This document shows, piece by piece, positions 51,351 through 60,805 of a stretch of 64,000 nt of DNA (positions within the stretch are counted from its first letter, which is position 1; each line of letters starts with the position of its first letter). The position numbers were made by a program, and so were the translations under genes. The notes below the pieces were generated by a model. It was not told where the DNA came from, did no database searches, and was given only the letters and a program-made list of their open reading frames with translations. The stretch is taken from the NCBI GenBank assembly GCA_022316685.1, contig JAKJHU010000030.1, forward strand, positions 17,940,893 to 18,004,892, read 5' to 3'. The DNA is from Progne subis subis (lineage: Eukaryota > Chordata > Aves > Passeriformes > Hirundinidae).

Positions 51351-52748
51351 GCTCACTTCAGGCAGCTCACTTCACGTTTTGTGGATGTACTTGCTGTGTA
51401 CAGCTTCTCACCCCTCAGCCCTCAGCAAACACTGCCTCTGCTCCTGAAGAAACCTCAGAAGAGCTGAAAGCTTGGATAAATTGCCTTTCCTCTTAAATGT
51501 GCTCCTGGGTCATGGTGGTTTACACTGTTTCTAATCTCTGGACGGTAATTCTTTTTCCTATGTGGAAAAACGTCAATGCTTAAATCGACAGACATGTTGT
51601 TTGTTGCTCTTGTGGTATCTGTTACCTTTTGTTTATGAGCTGGGATGCCAAACTTCCAACCTCATTTCTCATGCATTCTCTGCATCATTAACTATTTAAA
51701 TTTCCTGTGCTTGGATGGCTGTTACTTCTCTCTAGCAGTTCCCTCCAATATGGCTCTGTTAAAATGCAGAAACTGTTTAACAATCACAATAGAAAAAAGA
51801 CCAGATGGCATCAGCAACTGCTAACATACCCCCAAGTTTATGCTCCAGCACGTGTCTGATGGATGGGATAAGTGTTAGTCACTGGTATTCTGTTTTGTGT
51901 CATTGTTTGCTGATTTTTATTTTTTTTTTTTACTAACCATATGCTCCCTAGGAAACCTTGAAAACATTTCACATGGCTCCCCAAAATACACCTGCATTGC
52001 ACCTTAAAAATGGACAGCATTTTAAAACATAACTCCTTTTTGTTTGTAAAAAAGAAAATATTCTATGAAAAGGAAACAAACTACTTTCTCTCTTGAGTTC
52101 CTATTCCTGTTTTTCCCTCAACTTCTTTCTAATGAAGAGCCATCCTTTCACATGTTTATTGATCTTTAAGCTGCACAGCTTCTAAAGACATGGTTTTTCT
52201 ATACATCTTTTTTAACCAAACACCTGAATAATTATCAATATGACCAGACAATAGTTTGAGTCACTTTCATTATTCAGTCCCCTAAGACTCCTGACACTCC
52301 TTAGACGTTTGTGAAAACAGTGCAGCGCACAGACTGTCACACACTGATTCTCTGTGCAGTCAATGAAAAGAAGCAGTCATATCTCTGAAATCCTGGATCC
52401 ACAGTAAATGACTAAATATGCCGTTGTAGTTATGCTTTTCCATCATTCATGCAGTCAGCTTTCATCTGGCAGCCTTAGGTAGCAGGTTTCTGGATTTGCC
52501 CCATGGTCTCACTCACTGTTTTCTCTCACATATACTCAAAGCAGAGAGGTGACACTCATGACAGAGGAATTGTTTCTGGGGTTTGAGACTATAGGTAATT
52601 CTTTGAGGGAAGAGATCATGTTGACCAGTTGATCTTGGCAAGGAGAAAGGAACCTTTATGCAGGCTTTACTGATAGTTTGATTCTAACAAAAGGGTTAGA
52701 GCAGTCTGGTTTTCACTAGCTTAATGGGAATTCAAAAAGTATCCTAAA
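51351..52748. other. Single-copy DNA
   Basis: No gene or repeat family was recognised. Confidence 0.5.
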
Positions 52749-52912
52749 TAATAGAATACCCTGAGTTGGAAGGAACCCACAAATATCAAGGGCAGCTCCT
52801 GGTCCGGCACAGCACAGACACAAGAATCACGTCACATACCTGAGATCATTCTCCAAACACTCCTTGCACTCTATCAGGCTTGCTTCTGTGACCACTTCCC
52901 CTATTCCAGAGT
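52749..52912 (-). mobile_element. CR1 LINE fragment, 164 bp
   Basis: Minus-strand CR1 3' UTR in the same subfamily wording as 4042 and 23447 ('CCTGAGTTGGAAGGAACCCA' on the plus strand). Short and inactive. Confidence 0.88.
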
Positions 52913-54052
52913 GTGTTATTTGCATTTCACTGTGGCTTATAGGGCAGGATTTGTATTTCTTAGCTTCCCAAAACTTACCTAACTAAATTAGCCATCCAGC
53001 AATGTAAGCATTGACATCTGAGAAAGTTTCTTGTGTTCCTATTATACTTAATAGAGAAGTCCACAGTCAGTGAAGCATAGGGTGAGTCATTTAACCAAAC
53101 CTAGGTATTGACTTTAGCATGGCATAAATCACACCCGACTCTTCATTGATCATCTAGAAAACCAAAGGCAACTTTAAAGATGCTTCTGCCACCTTACATT
53201 GTCTCATATGGTAGCTTAATTAGCGTGTTTTGCCTCCCACCTTACTTTCTTGACTTGTGAAAGTGAGATTGTACAATCAGCCACCCAGTTTGTGAGAGAT
53301 GAAGATAATGAGTTCATGTTTGTACAGCACTGAGGAAATATTATATCCAGCAAGCTGTGCCTTAACGATATAGTCTCAACCCATACTGATGAAGGCATAC
53401 TGTTTACATAGAGACAGCAAGAGAGCCATAAGCTCCGGTTCTGCTGGCAGCCCTTCAGGGTCTCTACATGGCTTTCAACATTAGGTATTTTGTAAATAGG
53501 AAAGTAAGGGCAGAAATGTTGGAAAACTTGCCTAGAGTAAAGCAGAACATAAGCAACTGAGTTGGGATAATGATTTTTTTTGTATAGCTCTGGTGACAAT
53601 TGCTAATAGTCAGCTATAAAGCAGCTCTGTTTTCATGCGATTCCCTCATTTTAGTCCTGAGAGAATACAAATGATTCTTTTGTCACATTTCTATGTTGGC
53701 TACCAAAAGTCTAAGAAATGCCTTCAGATATTTCAGGATGAAAAAAGAGATAAATATTATTAATTTTCATTGCAAATAAAATTATTTGGTCCAAAATTTC
53801 TGCAGTGTTCATGTATCTGATGAGTCAGGGTGTTTCATATCTCATCAGATTTTCAGCTGATGTTTTATAGCTTTCTTCCCATGTCAGAAGGAATAACTGA
53901 TTGTGGTTGTTAAAAACATCAGTGCAGAATCATTGCTACCCTGTATATGTTACACAAATATCTTAAAACAAATCTTGGCTACACTATTTCATCAAGGCAG
54001 CTGAGTATGATAAATCAGTAACAGCTGAAATCTGTGGTATCAAGACACAAAA
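52913..54052. other. Single-copy AT-rich DNA
   Basis: No gene or repeat family was recognised. A minus-strand frame of 127 residues at 53216-53599 resembles nothing known. Confidence 0.5.
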
Positions 54053-54148
54053 GTTGTTCACTTATTCTCCTGGCAAAATTTTCAGCAGCAGTTTAATTGT
54101 TGGATTTAACTGCTGCTGAAAATTTTGCCAGGAGAATAAGTGAACAAC
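54053..54148. repeat. Perfect 41-bp inverted repeat (hairpin), 14-bp spacer
   Basis: The left arm (54053-54093) and right arm (54108-54148) are exact reverse complements over 41 bases. The spacer is TAATTGTTGGATTT. After one mismatch, three further A/T pairs can form inside, leaving a loop of about eight bases. Pairing stops abruptly outside both arms, and no flanking target duplication of a DNA transposon was found. Lack of any mismatch implies a recent origin or upkeep. Template switching in replication is the simplest source. A transcript would form long perfect double-stranded RNA, longer and more exact than a usual microRNA precursor. Confidence 0.97.
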
Positions 54149-54639
54149 CATGTCCTTAGAGGGGGGGTAAAATACTGTAGACATAGGATAATTGCTGAGG
54201 TGATAAAACTTTACATATAGCCATAGTATAAAAAGATGACTGGATGGCATAATCCTTGTAAAAGAGTAAAACTATCAATATAGATCTAATCTGTTGTGTA
54301 GTAGCCTGATTTTCCCTTCTCCTCCCTGAAGTAATCAGGAAAATTACAGTCAGAAAGGCTAAACAGCACAACCACATATTGCTCTCAGGGAATAAAGAAA
54401 GGCAATCAGGATGGATTGCACAAACACTTCAAGAGTAAAAAAAAAAAAAAAAACCCAAAAAAAACCTACCAAACCAAAGGGGTAAATGTAAGTCTGTTTC
54501 TTATCTGAAAAGAATAACAAAAGAACAAGAACATTTAATATTCAGTATTGAAATACTAGTTATGTGACATTGGGTTATTAAATGTATTTTTTTTTTCTTA
54601 AGAAGTAGATAAGATTCCAATACAGAATAAGAAAAGAAG

Positions 54640-54684
<45 letters not shown>
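54640..54684 (+). repeat. A45 homopolymer
   Basis: An uninterrupted run of 45 A, preceded by AG-rich sequence and followed by CAACAAC. A shorter A/C-type run lies at 54438-54472. No retrocopy was recognised upstream. Confidence 0.9.
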
Positions 54685-54685
<1 letters not shown>

Positions 54686-54737
54686 AACAACTAAGGAATT
54701 TTTCAGGAAATAAGTATGTTCAACACAACAGTAATAG

Positions 54738-55708
54738 TCTGCACCTAGTAATGAGTGGTATCCCCAAAAGTACATACTGGGACCAGTACTAATTAATATA
54801 TTCATCGGTGACATAGTGAGTGGGGTCAAGTCCTCCATCACCAAGTTTACAGAGCACCCAGCTGAGTGGTCCAGAGATATTCTCTTGAGGGAATGGATTC
54901 ACCAGAGGGACCTGGACAGCCCTGAGGAGTGGGAGCATGCAAACCTCATGAAGTTCAACAAGGCCGAGTGCCAGGTGCTGCCCCTGGGTTGGAACAACCC
55001 AGAAACAGACTGGAGCATGAAGGGATTGAGACCAGCCCTGCAGAGGAGGGCTTGGGGATGCTGGTGGATGCAGAATTAGAGATGCACTGGCAAGCTGCAG
55101 TCACAGACCAGAAAACCAACCATATCCTGGGCTACATAAAACAAAGCATGGACAATAGGTCAAGAGAGGTGATTCTGCCTCTCTATTCCACTTTTGTGAC
55201 AGCCCACAAAGTAATGTGTCCAGCTATAGGACCCCCAACCTCCTGTTGGAGAAAGTTCAGAGAAAGCCATGAAGATGCTCAGAGGGGTGGAGCACCTCTC
55301 TGGAAAAGACAGGCTGAGAGAATTGGGTTTGCCCAGCCCAGAGGAGAGAAGGCTCCGGGGGGGGGGGGGGGGCTCATTTTACCTTTCAGTATACAAAGGG
55401 GGCTTGTAAGAAAGATTGAGAGATTTTTACCAAGGCCTCAGGTTACAGGACAAAAGGACATAGTTTTAAATTGAAAGAGGGCAGGTTTAGATTGGACTTA
55501 AGGAAGAACTTTTTTATAATAAGGATGGCAAGACACTGGAAGAGGTTGTCCAGGAAAATTATGGATGTCCCACCATTGAAATAGTTCAAGGTCATATTGA
55601 ATGGGGCTTTGAGGACCTTGATCTATGACAGATGTCCCTGACAGGGAGGATTAGAACTAGGTGATCTTTGAAAGTCTCTGCCAATTCAGATAATTCTGTG
55701 ATTCTAAC
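54738..55708 (+). mobile_element. CR1 LINE, reverse-transcriptase region to octamer tail
   Basis: This is the longest uninterrupted CR1, about 970 bp. It starts near the catalytic region of the reverse transcriptase (where the family has KFADD, this copy has lost the Asp pair, reading KFTEH at about 54842-54856). It passes 'MKFNKAECQVLPLG' (family MKFNKGKCRVLHLG) and the ORF2 end, and finishes with TTCTGTGATTCT near 55694-55708. Frames are broken. A G16 run at 55357-55372 replaces the short G run usual at that point. Confidence 0.94.
55357..55372 (+). repeat. G16 homopolymer inside CR1
   Basis: Sixteen consecutive G within the CR1 at the family's CTCCGGGG position. Likely slippage growth; the exact length is unreliable in most assemblies. 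Confidence 0.9.
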
Positions 55709-56690
55709 ATTGATTCCTGCTACAAAAAGCAATTTCTATTTTGAAATTATCTTCCATGTATAACATATTGAAAACATCAGTCATCATTATTCCACTATAA
55801 TTAGTAGTAGAGGAGGCTGGGCTAGAAATCAGTCACTGACTCTGGGTGCAACATGCTACAGATATTTCTGAAAATTTTGGGAGACTGCAGAAAATACAAA
55901 AAAACCTGCAAAACAGGATAGTGAGAATGTGGTAAACATGACCTATAAGAATATCAGAAAGAAGTGAGATTATGGGAAAGTATACAATAGTCAAATATGA
56001 AAAAAACTTGTATTTCTTGTTCTCTGTAGAGGAACAAGAGGAAGTCAGTAATAATTTGTAGGAATAATGACTTTAGCTACAGAATGGCATCTATGAGGAT
56101 GGTGATATGGAGTGACAAAGCTGCTGTCTTGATCACTGGATGTCTCCAAAAATGCATCAGACAAGGTCAGAATATCTAAGCAAGAAGATCGTCTGAACAG
56201 TCACTCAGGGACCCAGCAGTTACAGCTCTGTTCCCCAAATATATTCTCACTATTTCATGTGGAGAGAGCAGAGAGGGCAAGAGCTAACAGATGGGCTCTG
56301 CTCATGAAAAACTATAACTGGATCCTATACAGATTATCTGAGTTATACATATGGATCATTTTGAAAACTCTCTTATTGCTATGTACATAGAGGAGCTAAA
56401 GTGGAGGTAGCCATAGACAGCCTCATTATGTGAAAGGCATTAACAAAGGAGGTTGGATTAGCCTGTGTCTGGAGCATCCCTTCAGTTGCTATCCAGATGC
56501 TTTTCCTATAACACACGGAACAAGAAAATATCAGTACATTCTGATACTCACTTATCTGTATGAGTACATTCTGTCTGTAAGTAGGAGTAATTGACTGAAG
56601 TAGTTAGCTCACTCAGACTTTTTTTAAAGACAGGTTTTCACAGACGTTAGTGTAAGTTTGACAAAGAGTTGACATTAATTTCTGATGGAG

Positions 56691-56762
56691 CAGGAAATTT
56701 TTTATGGGATTATATTTATCTTGTTTCAGGAAATTTTTTATAGGAATATATTTATCTTGTTT
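56691..56762. repeat. 36-bp tandem duplication, two copies
   Basis: Two adjacent 36-base copies (56691-56726 and 56727-56762) differ at only two positions, and both begin CAGGAAATTTTTTAT and end ATCTTGTTT. A following CAG makes a TTTCAG acceptor-like end after each copy. The unit is a multiple of three, so a plus-strand frame (56685-57134, 149 residues, no known relatives) repeats a 12-residue hydrophobic block. A coding role is not supported. Confidence 0.92.
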
Positions 56763-57699
56763 CAGTTAATGGCCCCTGGAGAAGGTATATTTTCAGCAAG
56801 TTATTCAACCCCTGTTTTCCCTCCAAGCATTCTGCTCCACCTCAGAGTCAGTGTCTCACTCCTTGCATCTCCTTGGAAGCTTCTGCAAGTTGCCATCTGT
56901 CATCAGACTGCCCTGCCTGGTACAGCACCCTCCTCACCAGAGCCCATTCCTGCTCACCTCTGCTCCATTCCACCTCTCTTTCAGGTCACTTCTCTGCCTT
57001 TAAGCACAAACAAACAAAACACAACGATCCTTCCCTCGCTGTCTCCCAGCCTCCAGAGACCAGGGATGCAGAAGTGGCTAATTGAGTATGGCATCTTTCT
57101 GGACTTGAATGGCATTGAGGAAAAGCAAGTGTGATTCAGCTAAAGGCTATGTGTGGATGTCAGCAATTACAAAACCCCAACTGGACAGCGCAGGAGTGTG
57201 AAATGACACTTCTTTAAAAAGTGAGGCCTTTGAGGTTTAGCAACACATTCATTAAATGCACTGGTGCCCAGAAGTTATTTTGGTTTCAAGCCTTTGACGA
57301 GAATGAGGTCAGTCTACTTTTGCTTCCCTGTTAAAGGAATTTGTTAATCTTGAAATATTTATGCTAAGCTTTAACAGTGTTGCTTCTTTAGGGGCTGCTT
57401 CTGTTGTGACACAATACTTTTTCTGTGCTTTATTTCTATGAGGTAGATGCATCAGGAGAAACCAGCTGTGGATCTGGCTATTTGTACAGGAGAAGACATG
57501 GGATCAAACCAAATATCTCTGCCTCTCACATATTTACAGAATGCTCCTCCCAATTTTCCACCCATAATTTTTTCTACGTATGACCATAAATAAAATCTCC
57601 TCCCATGTATGTCCTGGTAGACTGTATATGAAGATTTAAATAAATGATTTTAAACAACTTAAAGAACATAAATAAATGCAAGCTGGATCTACTTTCTAG

Positions 57700-57805
57700 C
57701 ATGCCTTCACCTGAAACAGACCACACGACCGTTGAGAAAAAGACCCTTCAAACTGAAAAAGAAAACAAAAATTATTACCAAATGTATATATATGAATTTA
57801 AAGAA
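57700..57805 (+). other. Candidate 106-bp exon (weak)
   Basis: An acceptor-like CTACTTTCTAG ends at 57699 and a good donor, GAA|GTAAGAAAG, starts at 57806. The 106 bases between are open in one frame, giving a charged, coiled-coil-like peptide that includes 'TVEKKTLQTEKENKNYYQMY'. The frame also stays open on both sides (57644-57871), so openness is no evidence for splicing. The acceptor pyrimidine run is short. I do not recognise the peptide. It may be an exon of an undetected gene or chance. Confidence 0.2.
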
Positions 57806-58247
57806 GTAAGAAAGAGACTGGATACAATAAAATCCTGCCTCATTTCCTTAGGAGAGGATAGAAAAAAATAGTGTTGAGATCAGTGACAGCTCCTTGAGGA
57901 AGCTGGTGACATATTTTGGAAGGATGTGTGGAAACAGACAATGTAAAAGGCTGTGGAAGACAGGTTTCATGAATAAAAAGAAGCATCAAATTCCACTTTT
58001 GACACATACCTTCTAAAGTTCTGTAAGTTTGACAGTCTCGGTCAATTTGAAAAACTGCTTCAAATCTGCTTACTGTGGTATGAGATCCCTATCAGACCCA
58101 GCTACACCTTTTATAAAATATTTATTGCTTTTCTGTTGAAGACTAGCGCAGCAGCTTCATAACTTTTCAGTCCTGGATGAGGAATTCAGAGTGCTTCACA
58201 CTAACTAATTTAGCTTCCCTTTTGCCTTAAGCAATAAATATAATAAA

Positions 58248-58295
58248 ATATACTTATATATATAAGTATATATACTTATATATATAAGATATATA
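58248..58295. repeat. AT palindrome pair
   Basis: The palindrome ACTTATATATATAAGT (58252-58267) is followed by a near copy, ACTTATATATATAAG, 22 bases further on. Each can form a cruciform or hairpin, and the pair is a short tandem duplication. Confidence 0.85.
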
Positions 58296-59477
58296 CTCTA
58301 AGTTCCACCATTGTTTTGTGACTTGAAGTTACAATTTTCAAGGGCTGGGTAAGGTTTGATCACCAAGTGAGACCTTATCACACAAACTCAGCAGTAAGAC
58401 TGTTGCAGATCTCAGATGGAAACTTTTAAAAGGTGCTGTAATTCAGATGAAAAGAATGATTTCCCTAATCAAGAGAGTCTGTAGGCATTTCTCCCAACAT
58501 AATCATCATCAGCTGCCAGATCAGGAGCACTTTCCTGGAACACTGTTTCCTCCCACCAGGAGTTGTTATGTGAACATCCCTAAGGAGCAGCTCCTCATTG
58601 CCTGATTGCTCGTTCCGCAATAATCCCCACTAACAGTATCTCCTCTCCTGTTTGGAGAGGTACACAACTATGAAGTAAAAAAATACCTCTTTCTTCTCAG
58701 AACTGAAACTCCTCATGGCAAAATCAGAGTGACTCCAAACTAGTTCAGACCCTAGGGGTGAATTGTCTTAAATAAAATCAAGAATAAAATTTACACCATA
58801 ACTTGCAGCATCTTGAAGCAATGGGAGACTTTCCATGGATTTCAGTTGGCTGTGATTACATGGAGAGAACAAGCCTTATTAGGTAGAAAAAAAAATGTAA
58901 GTGCTGAATAGGAAGGCAGCCTACCTGTCAGAACTAGGTGTTTCAGCACAGAGCAGCTACACACATGGAGGAGTGCACAGCATAGCTGTCCAAAGCTCTT
59001 CCACTAAATTTTATGGAAGAGACAATGTAGAAGTTAAAGTGTTCTGAGGCAGGAAACAAAAGGGAGCTGCTTTCTGTAGACAAGAGAAAGAATAATGTCT
59101 TGCTGATTGAAATTGACCACAGACAAAGCAGCTGAGTATTTTCTGAGAGATTATACCTTTAGGAAATTGCCTGTTCTCTTTATACATGCCGTTTGATCCT
59201 TTCCCCACTTTATGCCCTGACAGGGATAAAGATGTGATTGCTGGAAAACACCTCTTACCACCGTGATATGGTCCAGAGGCAGAAAATGGGGATGAAGGCT
59301 CTGCACCAAGCCCTATCAGAGGCCTCTGCAATCTCATGGCGATTCACCCTGCCCCAGGGATATTTCCTCTGCTCAGCTCCAGCTACTCCTCTCCCACTGC
59401 CAAAGCCCAGTCTCACCTGCTCGTGTGACCTGGCAGCTTCCGAAGGGTTCTGCTCTCTGCACGGGGTCAGCAATGTG
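58296..59477. other. Single-copy DNA
   Basis: No gene or repeat family was recognised. Confidence 0.5.
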
Positions 59478-59776
59478 TGGTAAATATGGTGTGAATGTGG
59501 TGTAAGTATATGGTAAATGTGATGTAACTCTGGTAAATGTATGGTAAATGTGGTGTGAATGGGGTGTAAGTGTATGGTAAATGTGATGTGACTCTGGTAA
59601 ATGTATGGTAAATGTGGTGTGAATGAACTCTGGTAAATGTATGGTGAATGAGGTGTAAGTGTATGGTACATGTGATGTAACTCTCTGGTAAATGTATGGT
59701 AAATGTGGTATGAATGGGGTGTAAGTGTATGGTGAATGTGATGTAACTCTCTGGTAAATGTATGGTAAATGTGGTG
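59478..59776. repeat. Minisatellite, about 64-66 bp unit, with GGTAAATGT sub-repeats
   Basis: Anchor CTCTGG recurs at 59528, 59592, 59628, 59683 and 59749, giving spacings of 64, 36, 55 and 66 bases. Full units are therefore about 65 bp and two are shortened by deletion. Within each unit a 9-11 base motif (GGTAAATGT / GGTGTGAATG / GGTGTAAGTG) repeats, so the unit grew from a shorter repeat. The minus strand is open in several frames rich in His, Thr, Tyr and Ile, because the sub-repeat lacks stops on that strand. No evidence for a protein was seen. Confidence 0.93.
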
Positions 59777-60108
59777 GCACAAGGGGCTGGGCACACAGGG
59801 CACATACCTTCTCAGCACAAATCCAGAGCTCACCAGAAGTCATTTTTCTTCCCCAAGCTAACTGGAGAACATGTCCATGGCCAGGCAGTAAGCAGCCAAA
59901 AACACAGAGGAAAAACTGCTGAAAAAGAGAAAATTGCTTCACTAAGAAGGCAGAGTGATTTGGCATTTTGCACAACTTGGACATCCAAATGAAAAAGTGC
60001 AATAGTTTCTACCTTGATTTTGGGAAAACAAGAAGTCGAGAATGTAATTTTTTCACTACATTTACCTCCACCTGAGTACCTGTCATCCCCACTCCTTCTT
60101 CTGTTTTT
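59777..60108. other. Single-copy DNA
   Basis: No gene or repeat family was recognised. Confidence 0.5.
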
Positions 60109-60113
60109 GCCAC

Positions 60114-60800
60114 TGTAATAAATCGACAAGCCAAATTCCGTAAATCAAAATTTAGAATTTTATTTCGAGACTTAAATTCAGTCTCCAACAGCCACAATTA
60201 AAAGGAACAGCTTCGAATCCCAGGGTTTCGGCACTGGGTGAACGTGGAAACGTACTCTATCGCTCCCGCTCTGTTCACAAATTGTGCCTAGCACCACTGG
60301 TTTTTATACAGTCTTTCGCTGAGAGTGGACGGTGACTGTAGCGCTCTTGTTTCGTGGTAGCTTCCTTAAGTATTCATGTTCAGGTCTGGGGTCAGTTGAA
60401 TAGGTTCTTGGAGTAGAACAATGCCATGATTGCCGGGTCCAGAGAAGGTTTGGAAATGTTAAATCGGACCAGAACAGATAAGATACCAATCTCCTCCAAA
60501 TTGTTTGATTGTTAGCATGCCCATCTCTGGGGAAGGCACAGCCAATCTCCCCATTTTTCCATTCTTTTAGTTTTGTTGGTTGTCCTGAGGCTTTTCCCGG
60601 CAGAAATTCTTTCCTTCCCCAACCCCCGTGTCCTCTTCTTGCAGTTTTGGTCTTTGTTAACCATAAACACACTTTAGGTTTACAGATCTTAAATCAGACC
60701 GAATGCAGATCAATTTGATATTGCATATCACTACATTTCAACGTGAATTAATTACATATCACATTACTTAACACGAATTAACTTTAGGTCACATATCACA
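60114..60800 (-). mobile_element. Solo LTR (minus strand) with 5-bp target duplication
   Basis: A 687-bp element whose minus strand starts TGTGATATGTGACC and ends GATTTATTACA is flanked by GCCAC at 60109-60113 and 60801-60805. On the minus strand a TGTATAAAAA TATA box lies at 60301-60310 and an AATAAA at 60159-60164, about 140 bases downstream, a normal LTR layout. CpG dinucleotides are still frequent in the R region, hinting at modest age. No viral genes are attached. Confidence 0.88.
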
Positions 60801-60805
60801 GCCAC

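Larger units (their letters stand above)
55709..58247. other. Single-copy DNA with a duplication and a weak exon candidate
   Basis: No gene was firmly recognised. The stretch holds the 36-bp duplication at 56691-56762, a slightly GC-richer plus-strand frame to 57134, and the exon candidate at 57700-57805, all listed separately. Confidence 0.5.

Noticed and set aside
54053..54148. The hairpin considered as a microRNA gene or MITE
   Set aside because: The stem is too perfect and slightly too long for a typical conserved microRNA precursor, and no target duplication flanks it. It is kept as an unexplained inverted repeat.
54929..55474. 181-residue plus-strand open frame
   Set aside because: It lies wholly inside a CR1 and partly out of frame with ORF2, and the frame crosses the G16 run. 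It is not a gene.
59478..59776. Possible CRISPR-like array
   Set aside because: Unit spacing is irregular, spacers are not unique and the host is a vertebrate. It is a minisatellite.
59255..60002. Overlapping minus-strand frames of 192 and 209 residues
   Set aside because: They exist because the minisatellite lacks stop codons on that strand. Two frames reading the same repeat equally well argues against coding.
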